From Phyllobacteriaceae bacterium (GTDB lineage: Bacteria; Pseudomonadota; Alphaproteobacteria; Rhizobiales; Rhizobiaceae), in contig JADJTR010000002.1 of the NCBI GenBank assembly GCA_016711085.1, forward strand, positions 124,001 through 188,000: a DNA stretch of 64,000 nucleotides, written 5' to 3'. Within the stretch, counting starts at the first letter, position 1. Each line of letters begins with the position of its first letter. Under the pieces are notes generated by a model that was given only the letters and a program-made list of their open reading frames with translations, ran no database searches and was not told where the DNA came from. Position numbers and translations under genes: made by a program. Of the stretch, positions 17,491 through 26,928 are shown piece by piece.

Positions 17491-18170
17491 CCCCGGAGGA
17501 AAAGGCGGCGCTGGAGTCCATTGTTGGCGTGGTTTCACGTGAAACAGTTGTGGCGCTGGAGAGTTTCATTGCGCAATTCCGACTGTGGTCCGCCCGCATC
17601 AATCTGGCCGCGCCGACGACGATCCCGGATCTGTTTCATCGCCATGTGCTCGATTCGGCCCAGTTACCGCGGCTGGCGCCCGACGCAAACCGATGGCTTG
17701 ATCTTGGTTCCGGTGGCGGATTTCCCGGGGCGATTGTCGCGATCCTCATGCGTGACAAGCAGAATTCAAAGGTTGAACTGGTTGAAAGCAATCGCAAGAA
17801 GGCAGCGTTCTTGGCTGCGGCGCTGGCCAGGGCCGGAGCGCCGGCGCGCGTCCACGCTGTGCGGATCGAGGAGGCCGGGCGGCTCGTCCCGAGCGCCGAC
17901 ATTGTCACAGCCCGCGCTCTCGCGCCCCTCGATAAATTGCTCGAACTCGCCGATCCGTGGCTCAGGAGCGGCGCCATCGGACTTTTCCACAAGGGCAGGG
18001 ATTGGCGGCGCGAAATCGAAGAAAGCGGGCGCGCGGCGCGTTACGATCTGCTATCTCATCCCAGCGCGATCGATGCGGAAGGTGTCATCCTTCGGGTAAC
18101 GCATCGCCGAAACAACGTCGCCGCCAATCCCGGATGCGGCGATGAACTCCAAAAACCGGCGCGGACCTGA
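17487..18170 (+). CDS. rsmG: 16S rRNA (guanine-527-N7)-methyltransferase
   Basis: RsmG (GidB) methylates G527 of 16S rRNA using S-adenosylmethionine. The 227-residue product has the SAM-binding loop DLGSGGGFPGAIVAI and the family segment TVTARALAPL-like IVTARALAPLDKLLEL. The ATG overlaps the restored mnmG stop (ATGA). Residues 15-20 (VVSRET) are encoded by a parS-like palindrome. parA starts 3 nt after its stop codon. Confidence 0.95.
   Translation: MTPEEKAALESIVGVVSRETVVALESFIAQFRLWSARINLAAPTTIPDLFHRHVLDSAQLPRLAPDANRWLDLGSGGGFPGAIVAILMRDKQNSKVELVESNRKKAAFLAAALARAGAPARVHAVRIEEAGRLVPSADIVTARALAPLDKLLELADPWLRSGAIGLFHKGRDWRREIEESGRAARYDLLSHPSAIDAEGVILRVTHRRNNVAANPGCGDELQKPART
17531..17546. promoter_or_regulatory. 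parS-like site inside rsmG
   Basis: GGTTTCACGTGAAACA matches the parS consensus at 15 of 16 positions. It lies within codons 15-20 of rsmG and is about 630 bp upstream of parA. Confidence 0.8.
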
Positions 18171-18172
18171 TC

Positions 18173-18958
18173 ATGGCGCAGAGAATCATCACCATCGCCA
18201 ATCAAAAAGGCGGCGTCGGCAAGACGACGACAGCCATCAATCTGGCGACGGCTCTCGCAGCGATCGGCGAAAAAGTTCTGATCGTCGATCTCGATCCTCA
18301 AGGTAACGCTTCCACAGGGCTTGGCATCGACAAGGCCGAGCGAAGAATCTCTTCCTACGATGTCGTTGTGGGACAGGCGCGGCTCAGTCAGGCCGCCATG
18401 AAAACCGCGGTGCCCGATCTCTGGATTGTTCCGTCGACGCTCGATTTGCTCGGCGTCGAGATGGAGATTGCCGGTTCGGCCAATCGTGCCCTGCGGTTGC
18501 GCGAAGCGATGCGCAGCGAAAATGGCGGATCCTTCACCTATATCCTGATTGATTGCCCGCCTTCGCTCAATCTATTGACCCTCAACGCACTTGCCGCGGC
18601 GGATTCCGTTCTGGTGCCGCTGCAATGCGAGTTTTTTGCGCTCGAGGGTCTCAGCCAATTGCTGGCGACTATTGGCGAGGTTCGCGAGGCGCTCAATCCC
18701 GGCCTGGCGATCCAAGGCATCGTTTTGACCATGTATGACAGCCGCAACAACCTCGCCAACCAGGTTGTCGCCGATGTTCGCGCCCATATGGGCGGCGCGG
18801 TCTATGAGACGATCATTCCGCGCAATGTACGGGTTTCCGAAGCGCCCTCTCATGGCAAACCGGCGCTGCTTTACGACCTCAATTGCGCCGGCAGTCAGGC
18901 CTATCTGCAATTGGCGTCGGAAGTGATCAGACGCGAACGCCGCCTGAGAGCGGCATGA
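18173..18958 (+). CDS. parA: chromosome partitioning ATPase ParA
   Basis: ParA is the Walker-type ATPase that, with ParB bound at parS, moves newly copied origins apart. The 261-residue product begins MAQRIITIANQKGGVGKTTT, with the deviant Walker A KGGVGKTT, and continues with VLIVDLDPQGNASTGLG and YILIDCPPSLNLLTLNAL. Small size without an N-terminal helix-turn-helix indicates the chromosomal type rather than the plasmid type. parB follows 13 nt downstream. Confidence 0.97.
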   Translation: MAQRIITIANQKGGVGKTTTAINLATALAAIGEKVLIVDLDPQGNASTGLGIDKAERRISSYDVVVGQARLSQAAMKTAVPDLWIVPSTLDLLGVEMEIAGSANRALRLREAMRSENGGSFTYILIDCPPSLNLLTLNALAAADSVLVPLQCEFFALEGLSQLLATIGEVREALNPGLAIQGIVLTMYDSRNNLANQVVADVRAHMGGAVYETIIPRNVRVSEAPSHGKPALLYDLNCAGSQAYLQLASEVIRRERRLRAA

Positions 18959-18971
18959 AAGGGAGACCGAC

Positions 18972-19868
18972 ATGGCAGCGGACGGCGTCGGCGGGGAAGA
19001 CATTTCGAGAAAAAGGTTGGGTCGCGGGCTCGCGGCGCTGATCGGCGAAATCGACAGGCCGGCGGCTATTCCGCCGCGCGCCGACCGCGATGCGCCGATC
19101 GAGCTCATCGAACGCAATCCCCGCAATCCGCGGCGGCGTTTCGGCGAAGCCGAGCTCGACGAACTGGCCCAGTCCATCCGCCAACACGGCATTGTCCAGC
19201 CGGTGGTGGTTCGCCCGGCGTCCGGCCGAGCCGGCCATTTCGAAATCATCGCCGGCGAACGCCGCTGGCGGGCGGCCCAGCGCGCCGGTCTTTCGACCAT
19301 CCCGGTACTGGTGCGCGATCTCGATGACCGCGCAGCGCTGGAAATCGCCATTGTTGAAAACGTGCAGCGAGCCGATCTCAATCCGGTCGAGGAAGCGCAA
19401 GGCTATCAGCAGTTGGTCGACGGACATGCCTACACCCAGAACGATCTGGCGACCATCGTCGGCAAAAGCCGGAGTCATGTCGCCAATACCCTGCGCTTGC
19501 TGAAGTTACCGCAACCGGTGCTCGACATGCTCGAAGACGGGTCCCTTTCGGCGGGACATGCGCGAACCCTTGTCACGGCCGATGATCCAGCCGGTGTGGC
19601 GCGGCGGATCGTCAAGGAAGGGCTTTCGGTCCGCCAGGCCGACGCCCTGGCCCAGTCTCCAAACGCGGAAAGTCCGGCGATCGGCCCGAAACGGACGGTG
19701 GAATCAACGCCACACAAGGACGCCGACACGCGCGCATTGGAAAAGCGGCTTGCGGACGCGACCGGACTAGATGTGCGGATCGACTATGGCGCCCAGGGCG
19801 GCGCAGTACGGATATCTTATAAGACGCTTGAACAGCTTGACCTGATTTGCCGTAAGTTAGCCGGCTAA
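18972..19868 (+). CDS. parB: chromosome partitioning protein ParB
   Basis: ParB binds parS and spreads or slides as a CTP-dependent clamp. The 298-residue product has the ParB/Srx CTPase motifs (QHGIVQPVVVRP and GERRWRAAQRAGL), the helix-turn-helix around LATIVGKSRSHVANTLRLL, and a C-terminal dimerisation domain. Five parS-like sites are present within about 10 kb upstream. Its stop overlaps that of convergent holA. Confidence 0.96.
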   Translation: MAADGVGGEDISRKRLGRGLAALIGEIDRPAAIPPRADRDAPIELIERNPRNPRRRFGEAELDELAQSIRQHGIVQPVVVRPASGRAGHFEIIAGERRWRAAQRAGLSTIPVLVRDLDDRAALEIAIVENVQRADLNPVEEAQGYQQLVDGHAYTQNDLATIVGKSRSHVANTLRLLKLPQPVLDMLEDGSLSAGHARTLVTADDPAGVARRIVKEGLSVRQADALAQSPNAESPAIGPKRTVESTPHKDADTRALEKRLADATGLDVRIDYGAQGGAVRISYKTLEQLDLICRKLAG

Positions 19869-20911
19869 TTCTTGGCGCGGCCACTACGTTGGCGATTGGC
19901 GAGAGCCAGGCCGAGCAGGGCCTGGCGGGCGATTTCGTCGGAGAGGTCCGGCGTTTTGCGGGTGGAAAGCACCGTTGCTTGCAGGCGAGAAAGCGCCCTG
20001 CTGATTGCACCGCCATCAAGCCGCTGCAGAGCCGTTTCGATGGCCCCGCGCCGGGCAAAGAAAACCGGCGGCCGCGCCGCGGCAACGGCCGCGGATGCAG
20101 AACGACCGTCCCGGTCCATTGCGGCGCGCATCAGCGCCAGACCTTGGAACTGGCGCATGGCGGCCGACAAAACGACATAGGAATGCTGACCCGAGGCCAA
20201 TGCTTTGGCGAAGGCGCTGTCGAAGCGCACCGCGTCGCCGGCTAGAATGGCGTCGACCGCGGCGTCGATCGAAAGCGCTGAAGCGTCACCGATGATGGCG
20301 AGAACATCCTCGACCTCGATAGTCTGACGTTCGCCAACGTAAAGCACCAGTTTGGCGATCTCGCCGCGCGAGGCGATCCGGTCCCCGCCGAGCCTTTCGC
20401 GCAAGGCCACCCGAGCGTCGATGCCGATGCGCTTTCCGACAGCGGCGCATTCGGCGTCGATCAATCCGTCAAGCCCGCGCGAATCATCGACGTAACAAGG
20501 CAGCGCCAAGGTTTTTCGGCCATTCTCGACGGCTGCGCGCAGGCCCGCCGTCTTTTTCAGATCGCCCGCTTCGACCAGCAGCAAGGCTTCGGCTTCGCCG
20601 GCTTCAGCCGCCGCGACGGCTTCGACGATTTCCTTTTGCGCGCCGGCGTTGCGGATCCAGATCAGTCGCTTGCCGGCGAACATGGCGATGGTTTTCAATT
20701 CACCCAGCAGACGGCCGGGAGCGGATTCGATTTCGACCGCGTCAAAGCGAATGACGCTGAACGGATCGGAAAGATCGACGCCGGACCTCTCGGCGAAGGC
20801 GCGGGCCCGCTCGGACACAAGGCCACGATCCGGGCCGTAAACCAAAAGCGCCGCGACGCCAGCGTCCGGACGCTTCAGCCAGGCATCGATCTCGTTTGAT
20901 TTCAGTTGCAT
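19865..20911 (-). CDS. holA: DNA polymerase III delta subunit
   Basis: HolA is the wrench of the clamp loader that opens the beta sliding clamp. The 348-residue product starts MQLKSNEIDAWLKRPDAGVA and shows LLVYGPDRGLVSERARAFA and DPFSVIRFDAVEI, typical of alphaproteobacterial HolA. ATG 20911 was chosen over an extended frame that reads through the antisense of the tRNA gene. In many rhizobia lptE and leuS lie upstream of holA; here neither follows. Confidence 0.93.
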   Translation of the reverse strand: MQLKSNEIDAWLKRPDAGVAALLVYGPDRGLVSERARAFAERSGVDLSDPFSVIRFDAVEIESAPGRLLGELKTIAMFAGKRLIWIRNAGAQKEIVEAVAAAEAGEAEALLLVEAGDLKKTAGLRAAVENGRKTLALPCYVDDSRGLDGLIDAECAAVGKRIGIDARVALRERLGGDRIASRGEIAKLVLYVGERQTIEVEDVLAIIGDASALSIDAAVDAILAGDAVRFDSAFAKALASGQHSYVVLSAAMRQFQGLALMRAAMDRDGRSASAAVAAARPPVFFARRGAIETALQRLDGGAISRALSRLQATVLSTRKTPDLSDEIARQALLGLALANRQRSGRAKN

Positions 20912-20986
20912 CGTCCAACCCGCGCGAACATCGTCGGCCCGCCTGGGCAAGGAGGGCTGCGCGACGCCGGCGAAGATGGGGAAACT

Positions 20987-21061
20987 GGAGCGGGCGAAGG
21001 GATTCGAACCCTCGACCCCAACCTTGGCAAGGTTGTGCTCTACCCCTGAGCTACACCCGCT
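20987..21061 (-). tRNA. tRNA-Gly (GCC anticodon)
   Basis: On the minus strand the sequence starts GCGGGTGTAGCTCAGGGGTA and ends CGCCCGC plus TCCA, so the CCA end is encoded (20990-20987). The acceptor arms pair over seven bases, one being G-U. The D-arm GTAGCTCAGGGGTAGAGC, the anticodon loop with GCC, and the T-arm GAGGGTTCGAATCCCTTC are all recognisable. Confidence 0.96.
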
Positions 21062-21197
21062 CGAGCGGCCCGCCAAGGCCGCGACGGGCGCTATATGGCG
21101 CAAGGCCCGGGCGAATGCAACAGGGAAAACGTCGGCCCTGCGCGGTTGCGCCGAACAGCGCGCATGCTACAGCAGGACGACTCCGGCGGAGATGGCC

Positions 21198-21695
21198 ATG
21201 CCTTTGACTTTCGAGCAGCTGATCGATTTCCTCGATCGACACGAGATCAAGACCAACACGGTCAGCCATCCACCTTTGCTCACGGTGGCCGATTCGCAAA
21301 AACTGCGCGGCGAAATTCCCGGCGGGCATACCAAAAACCTTTTCCTCAAAGACAAAAAGGGCGCCCGTTTCCTCATCACGCTCGAGGAAGACGCCATTGT
21401 CGATCTCAAAACCGTCCACGGGCCGATCGGCGCTTCCGGCCGCGTCTCCTTTGGCAGCGCCGAGAACCTGCGTGATTTGCTCGGCGTCATCCCCGGCGCG
21501 GTCACACCCTTCGGGCTGATCAACGATACGAATTGCGCCGTGACGATGATCTTCGACGAGTTGCTGATGCGCCACGAGATCATCAAGGCGCATCCGCTCG
21601 TCAACACCATGACGACATCGATAGGCCGCGAGGATCTTCTGGCTTTCGCGCGCCTGACCGGGCATGAACCGCGCGTCTTGAAAGTATCGACCTGA
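21198..21695 (+). CDS. prolyl-tRNA deacylase ProX (YbaK/EbsC family)
   Basis: Stand-alone editing proteins of this family hydrolyse mischarged Ala-tRNA(Pro) (ProX type). The 165-residue product has HPPLLTVADSQKLRGEIPGG followed by HTKNLFLKDKKG, with the conserved Lys, and GSAENLRDLLGVIPGAVTPFG, all typical of ProX. GGAG at 21188-21191 supports ATG 21198; ATG 21192 is also in frame. Confidence 0.9.
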   Translation: MPLTFEQLIDFLDRHEIKTNTVSHPPLLTVADSQKLRGEIPGGHTKNLFLKDKKGARFLITLEEDAIVDLKTVHGPIGASGRVSFGSAENLRDLLGVIPGAVTPFGLINDTNCAVTMIFDELLMRHEIIKAHPLVNTMTTSIGREDLLAFARLTGHEPRVLKVST

Positions 21696-21745
21696 TCGCC
21701 ACATTGTGGGCAAACGCTTCAACCTTTCATGTTTCGGGGATAGTG

Positions 21746-22702
21746 ATGAGCAACGCCAACAATCCGTATGCCGCCTCCGGCGCGCCCTATCGCGTTTCGG
21801 TGAATTCCGGCGCGGAACAGCCGGTTAAGGGCGCCCTGATCAAGGACACAACGACGCAGGGTTTCGCCGCCGACGTCATCCAGGAATCGAAAAACCAGCC
21901 GGTCCTCGTCGATTTCTGGGCGCCATGGTGCGGTCCCTGTCGCCAATTGGCGCCGGCGCTGGAACGGGTGGTCAAGGAATCGGCCGGGCGGGTGAAACTG
22001 GTCAAAATGAACATCGACGAGCACCCATCGATTCCGGGCCAGCTCGGCATCCAGTCAATTCCCGCGGTCGTTGCCTTTGTCGGCGGTCAGGCGGTCGACG
22101 GCTTCATGGGCGCCATTCCCGAAAGCCAGATCCGGGCCTTCATTGATCGCGTCGCCAAGGGCATCGCCCCGCCCGACGTTTTCGCCGAGGCGCTTGACGC
22201 CGCCAGGCTGGCGGTCGAACAAGGCGATTTCGCCGCCGCCAAGGACATTTACGGCGCCATTCTGGAGCAGGAGCCGGGCAAACCGGAGGCGATCTCGGCG
22301 CTCGCCGGCTTGTTGATCGACGAAAAAGACATGGCCGGCGCATCGGCGTTGCTCGACACGGTTCCGGCCGACAGGCGCAACTCGCCCGAGCTCGCGGCTT
22401 TGGCAGCGCGGCTGGAGCTCGACCAACAAGCGTCCGCGCTCGGCGACTTCGCCGAGGCGGAAGCAAAAGTGATCGCCAATCCGGCCGATCCACAAGCCCG
22501 CTTCGATCTCGCGCTGATGCAGAATGCGCGCGGCATGCGCGACGAGGCGGCCGAGAGTCTTCTCACCATCGTCAAGGCCGACAAGGCGTGGAACGATGGC
22601 GCCGCACGGGCGCAATTGCTGAAATTCTTCGAAGCCTGGGGCGCTGGCGACGCCGCGACGCTATCGGCGCGCCGCCGCTTGTCTTCGCTCCTATTCGCCT
22701 GA
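21746..22702 (+). CDS. thioredoxin-domain co-chaperone with TPR-like C-terminus (CnoX/YbbN type)
   Basis: The 318-residue cytoplasmic product has a thioredoxin domain with FWAPWCGPCRQLAPAL at about residues 58-73 and a C-terminal region of TPR-like helices (LAVEQGDFAAAKDIYGAILE, LALMQNARGMRDEAAESLL). This is the layout of YbbN/CnoX holdases, though rhizobial members keep the CxxC and may be redox active. GGGGA precedes ATG 21746. The LON-domain and Trm112-like genes follow within a few bases, suggesting an operon. Confidence 0.88.
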   Translation: MSNANNPYAASGAPYRVSVNSGAEQPVKGALIKDTTTQGFAADVIQESKNQPVLVDFWAPWCGPCRQLAPALERVVKESAGRVKLVKMNIDEHPSIPGQLGIQSIPAVVAFVGGQAVDGFMGAIPESQIRAFIDRVAKGIAPPDVFAEALDAARLAVEQGDFAAAKDIYGAILEQEPGKPEAISALAGLLIDEKDMAGASALLDTVPADRRNSPELAALAARLELDQQASALGDFAEAEAKVIANPADPQARFDLALMQNARGMRDEAAESLLTIVKADKAWNDGAARAQLLKFFEAWGAGDAATLSARRRLSSLLFA

Positions 22703-22714
22703 GGATACAGCGGA

Positions 22715-23386
22715 ATGCAGGCCGGCAACGCCCATTATCGCAAAGCGGATGACTTGCCGGAAGCAATCCCGGTGTTTCCGCTTTCGGGCGCACTGCTGCT
22801 GCCCGGCGGTCGCATGCCGCTCAACGTTTTCGAGCCGCGCTATCTGCAGATGGTCGAGGATGCAATCGGCGACACCCGGCTGATCGGCATGATCCAGCCG
22901 CGCCTCGACGGCGCGCGGCGCGCCGATGGCGAGCCGGAATTGGCGCCGGTCGGCTGCATCGGGCGCATCGTTTCATGGACCGAGACGGGCGACGGACGCC
23001 TGTTGGTCGCGTTGCACGGCGTGGCCCGTTTTCGCCTTTTTGGCGAAATCGCGTCGCGACTGCCCTACCGCCGTTGCCGGGTGGCGGTTTTCGCCGAGGA
23101 TCTGGATGAAAATGCCGGCGTTGCCGAGGTCGATCGCGACGCGCTGCTCGCCGCTTTCCGCAACTTCCTCGACGCCAACGGCATGGAAACCGATTGGGAA
23201 AGCGTCAGCCGGGCCGAGAACGGCACGCTCGTCAATGCCCTCTCGATGATGGCGCCCTATGGTGCGGCGGAAAAGCAGGCCTTGCTGGAGGCGCCCGATC
23301 TGAAAACGCGGGCCGAAACGCTGGTGGCCTTGACCGAAATCGCGCTGGCGCGCGGCGACGGCGACAATGCCGGCACGCTGCAATGA
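22715..23386 (+). CDS. LON peptidase substrate-binding domain protein
   Basis: The 223-residue product contains only the Lon N-terminal (LAN) domain: IPVFPLSGALLLPGGRMPLN, then VFEPRYLQMVEDAI. No AAA+ or protease domain is present. Such proteins occur throughout Alphaproteobacteria next to a thioredoxin/TPR gene. Function is unknown; substrate recognition is inferred from the domain. The stop overlaps the next gene's start. Confidence 0.9.
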   Translation: MQAGNAHYRKADDLPEAIPVFPLSGALLLPGGRMPLNVFEPRYLQMVEDAIGDTRLIGMIQPRLDGARRADGEPELAPVGCIGRIVSWTETGDGRLLVALHGVARFRLFGEIASRLPYRRCRVAVFAEDLDENAGVAEVDRDALLAAFRNFLDANGMETDWESVSRAENGTLVNALSMMAPYGAAEKQALLEAPDLKTRAETLVALTEIALARGDGDNAGTLQ

Positions 23387-23577
23387 ATGTACGAGGCAAG
23401 GGGGGCGTCGACACAAGGATGCTCGATCTCCTTGTTTGCCCGCTGACACACGCGGCGCTGGAATTCGACGCCGAACGCGGCGAGCTGGTTTCGCGGAAAG
23501 CGCGGCTGGCTTATCCGGTGCGCGACGGCATACCGATCATGCTGCCATCCGAAGCACGCCGTCTTCCCGACGAATAG
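23383..23577 (+). CDS. Trm112 family / UPF0434 small protein
   Basis: The 64-residue product has MLDLLVCPLTHAALEFD and KARLAYPVRDGIPIMLPSEA, the pattern of YcaR/UPF0434 proteins. The Zn ligands of eukaryotic Trm112 are only partly kept. ATG 23383 overlaps the upstream stop; ATG 23419 is possible. Role unknown. Confidence 0.85.
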   Translation: MNVRGKGGVDTRMLDLLVCPLTHAALEFDAERGELVSRKARLAYPVRDGIPIMLPSEARRLPDE

Positions 23578-23604
23578 CCGACTATCTTTAGAACGATTTT
23601 GCGC

Positions 23605-26600
23605 CTAGTGAAAATTGCGGCCTCGCGGCATGACCGCCTTGGCGCCCTTGGCGAACCGTTCGACATCGTCAACGAGCCTTGGCTCCTCGCGGGCCAAGGC
23701 TTTCAGCCGCGAACGCGGCCCGAGTTTCTCGCGCTGTTCGACGACCGGGCGGCGCACTTCGTCGGCATTGGCGAGCGTTTGGGGGATGACGCCTTCGGCG
23801 AGACGGGCGAGCAGCGGCGACAAATCCTCGATGGTCTCGGCGATGATGTGGATGACGCCCGATTCGGCCTGCAGCCGGCCGGTCACCCTGACGAGGCGGG
23901 CGCCGAGCACGATGGCGCGAAAGCGTTCGAAGGCCTTGGGCCAGACAATGACATTGGCGATGGCGGCCTCGTCCTCGAGCGTCATGAAGATGACGCCCTT
24001 GGCCGAACCCGGCCGCTGGCGCACCAGCACCAGACCGGCGACGCTGACGCGGCGGCCGTTGGCGATTCCCGGCAGGGCGGAGGACGGGGTGACGCCGGCC
24101 CTGGCCAGATCGGCGCGGAGGAACGAAACCGGGTGCGCCTTGAGCGACAGCGACAGGGTGCGATAGTCATGCACGACATGTTCGCCCGGCGGCATTGGCG
24201 GCAGGCGCGTTTCCGGCTCGGCGTCGGCCAGCGCGATGTCGTCGCGGTCGAACAGCGGCAGGCGTTCGGCGGCTGCCTCCGGATCAAGCGCCAGCGCCGC
24301 CCACAAGGCGTCACGCCGGTCGAGGCCGAGCGAGCGGAAAGCATCGGCCCCGGCGAGGCGATGAAGCACGGACGCCGGCAGGCCGGTGCGCAGCCAGACG
24401 TCGCGCACCGAATCGTAGCCCCGGCCGCGCAGGGCGACAAGGCGGGCCATGTCGCCCTCGCTCACGCCCTTGATCTGGCGCAGGCCGAGGCGCACCGCAT
24501 GGGTCGAGCGTATCGCGCCGGCCATGTTGCGGTGGCGCGGATTCAATCGTCCCGCGCCGGCGTCGGGTTCGAGCGTTGCCAGCCAATCGGAGAAATTGAC
24601 ATCCACGGGGCGTATGTCGACGCCATGCTCGGCGGCGTCGCGCACCAATTGCGCCGCCGCATAGAACCCCATCGGCTGGGCGTTGACGATCGCCGCGCAA
24701 AAGACATCCGGATAGTGGCATTTCATCCATGCCGAGGCGTAGACCAGCAGGGCGAATGAGGCGGCGTGGCTTTCGGGAAAACCGTATTCGCCAAAACCCT
24801 CGATCTGGCGGAAGCACCGTTCGGCAAAATCGCGCTCGTAGCCGCGCGCCGCCATGCCTTCGATCATTTTCTGCTGAAAAGTGTGGATGGTGCCGACGCG
24901 GCGGAAGGTCGCCATGGCGCGGCGCAGCCGGTCGGCTTCGCCGGGCGTGAAACCGGCGGCGACAATGGCGATCTTCATCGCCTGCTCCTGAAACAACGGC
25001 ACGCCCAACGTCTTGCCCAGCACCTCCTCCAGTTCGCGGCTCGGAAACGATACGGCTTCCTTGCCCTGGCGTCGGCGCAGATAGGGATGCACCATGTCGC
25101 CCTGGATCGGCCCGGGCCGCACGATCGCCACCTCGATGACGAGATCATAGAAATTGCGCGGTCTGAGCCGTGGCAGCATGGTCATCTGCGCCCGGCTCTC
25201 GATCTGGAAGACGCCGATGGTGTCGGCGCGGCAGACCATGTCGTAGACCTCCGCCTCCTCCTTCGGGATGGCGGCGAGCGACAGGGCCGATGCGTAGTGG
25301 CGCTCGAGCAGATCGAAGCCGCCGCGCAGACAGGACAGCATGCCGAGCGCGAGAATGTCGATCTTGAGGATGCCGAGCGCATCGAGATCGTCCTTGTCCC
25401 ATTCGACGACGGAACGCCCTTCCATTGCGGCCGGGGCGACGGGGATGACTTCGTCGAGGCGGTCGCGGGTGATGACGAAGCCGCCGACATGCTGCGACAG
25501 ATGGCGCGGGAAGCCGGCCAGCGCATTGGCGCAATCGAAAACGAGCCTTGTGGTCGCGGCGGCCGGGTCGAGGCCGGCGGCGCGCGCCTCGCGCTCACCG
25601 AAATCGGACGCCGACCAGCCCCACACCGAGCCCGACAGCGCATTGGTCACGTCGGCCGACAGGCCGAAGGCCTTGGCTGTTTCGCGCGCCGCCGAGCGGG
25701 CCCGATAGGTGACGATGGTGGGGGCGAGGCCCGCATGGTCGCGGCCGTATTTGTCGTAAATGTACTGGATGACCTCCTCGCGTCGCTGGTGCTCGAAATC
25801 GACGTCGATGTCGGGCGGTTCGCGCCGCTCGGGCGAGATGAAGCGCTCGAACAGCAAATCGCCGAGCGCCGGATCGACCTCGGTTATGCCGATGGCGAAG
25901 CAGATGGCGGAATTGGCGGCCGAGCCGCGCCCCTGGCACAGAATTCCCCGCGAACGGGCGAATCGGACGATGTCCCAGACGGTGATGAAATAGGGCGCGT
26001 AGCCGAGTTCGGCGACGATATCGAGTTCGCGGGATATCTGGGCGGCGACCTTCGGTGGCACGCCGGCGGGATAGCGCCGCATCGCGCCCTCGGCGGCGAG
26101 ACGCGCCAGCGCCTCCTGCGGGTTGGCTGCCCCGGCAAGGTTTTCGTCGGGGTATTGATAACGCAGCTCGTCGAGCGAAAACGACAATTCGCCGGCAAAA
26201 CACATCGTTTCCTCCACCGCTTGCGGATGGTGGCGGAACAGGCGGGCGATCTCGACCGGATCCTTCAGTCGCCGTTCGGCCGTGGCCGACAGGCGCGAAC
26301 CGGCCTCGGCGAGGGGGACATGCAGGCGGATGGCGGCGACGAGATCGGCGAGCCGCCGGCGTTCGGCGTCATGATAGAGCGCCTCGCCGACAGCCATCAC
26401 GTTCAGGTCGAGCGATTCGGCGAGCGCGACGCGGCGGGCAAGCGCGGCGCGCGGGCTGGCGCCGAAATCGGCGAAGGCGGCAATTCGGACGGCCGGGCCG
26501 AAGCGGCGCGCCAGCGCCTGCAGGAACTCCGCTTCGTCCGTGTCGGCCTTTCCGGGCAGGGCGGCAAGCGACAGCCCGTCGCCCCAGTCGAGCAGATCCT

Positions 26601-26928
26601 CGCGCAGCAGCACCGGCGCCCCCTTTTTTCCGCGCATATTGGCGGCGGTGAGCAGGCGGCAGAGCCGGCCCCAGCCGGCGCGATGGCGGGGATAGGCGAG
26701 CACGGGCGGCGCGCCATCGGCGAAAACCAGGCGCGCGCCAGGATGGAAGGACAGGCGCGCCTCCTTCGCCGCCTGATGGGCGCGCACCACGCCGGCGACG
26801 GTGTTGCGATCGGCGAGGCCAAGAGCGGCGAGCCCGAGGCGTTTCGCCGCGACCACCAGCTCCTCCGGATGCGAGGCGCCGCGCAGGAAGGAGAAGTTCG
26901 ATTGCACGGCGAATTCGGCGCAGCTCAC
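23605..26928 (-). CDS. dnaE2: error-prone DNA polymerase DnaE2 (ImuC)
   Basis: DnaE2 is the alpha-subunit-like polymerase of the ImuA-ImuB-DnaE2 mutasome used in damage-induced mutagenesis. The 1107-residue product starts with a PHP domain (FAVQSNFSFLRGASHPEEL). It carries polymerase motifs such as GRGSAANSAICFAIGITEVD, the PDIDVDFEHQRREEVIQYIY aspartates, and IVRPGPIQGDMVHPY, plus a helix-hairpin-helix and OB fold at the end. The GTG start at 26928 overlaps the imuB stop (GTGA). Lack of the full clamp-binding tail separates this type from DnaE1. Confidence 0.96.
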   Translation of the reverse strand: MSCAEFAVQSNFSFLRGASHPEELVVAAKRLGLAALGLADRNTVAGVVRAHQAAKEARLSFHPGARLVFADGAPPVLAYPRHRAGWGRLCRLLTAANMRGKKGAPVLLREDLLDWGDGLSLAALPGKADTDEAEFLQALARRFGPAVRIAAFADFGASPRAALARRVALAESLDLNVMAVGEALYHDAERRRLADLVAAIRLHVPLAEAGSRLSATAERRLKDPVEIARLFRHHPQAVEETMCFAGELSFSLDELRYQYPDENLAGAANPQEALARLAAEGAMRRYPAGVPPKVAAQISRELDIVAELGYAPYFITVWDIVRFARSRGILCQGRGSAANSAICFAIGITEVDPALGDLLFERFISPERREPPDIDVDFEHQRREEVIQYIYDKYGRDHAGLAPTIVTYRARSAARETAKAFGLSADVTNALSGSVWGWSASDFGEREARAAGLDPAAATTRLVFDCANALAGFPRHLSQHVGGFVITRDRLDEVIPVAPAAMEGRSVVEWDKDDLDALGILKIDILALGMLSCLRGGFDLLERHYASALSLAAIPKEEAEVYDMVCRADTIGVFQIESRAQMTMLPRLRPRNFYDLVIEVAIVRPGPIQGDMVHPYLRRRQGKEAVSFPSRELEEVLGKTLGVPLFQEQAMKIAIVAAGFTPGEADRLRRAMATFRRVGTIHTFQQKMIEGMAARGYERDFAERCFRQIEGFGEYGFPESHAASFALLVYASAWMKCHYPDVFCAAIVNAQPMGFYAAAQLVRDAAEHGVDIRPVDVNFSDWLATLEPDAGAGRLNPRHRNMAGAIRSTHAVRLGLRQIKGVSEGDMARLVALRGRGYDSVRDVWLRTGLPASVLHRLAGADAFRSLGLDRRDALWAALALDPEAAAERLPLFDRDDIALADAEPETRLPPMPPGEHVVHDYRTLSLSLKAHPVSFLRADLARAGVTPSSALPGIANGRRVSVAGLVLVRQRPGSAKGVIFMTLEDEAAIANVIVWPKAFERFRAIVLGARLVRVTGRLQAESGVIHIIAETIEDLSPLLARLAEGVIPQTLANADEVRRPVVEQREKLGPRSRLKALAREEPRLVDDVERFAKGAKAVMPRGRNFH

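Noticed and set aside
20976..21197. Open frame upstream of proX beginning MGKLERAKGFEPSTPTLARL
   Set aside because: It translates the antisense of the tRNA-Gly gene, a common false prediction; the ProX start is at 21198.
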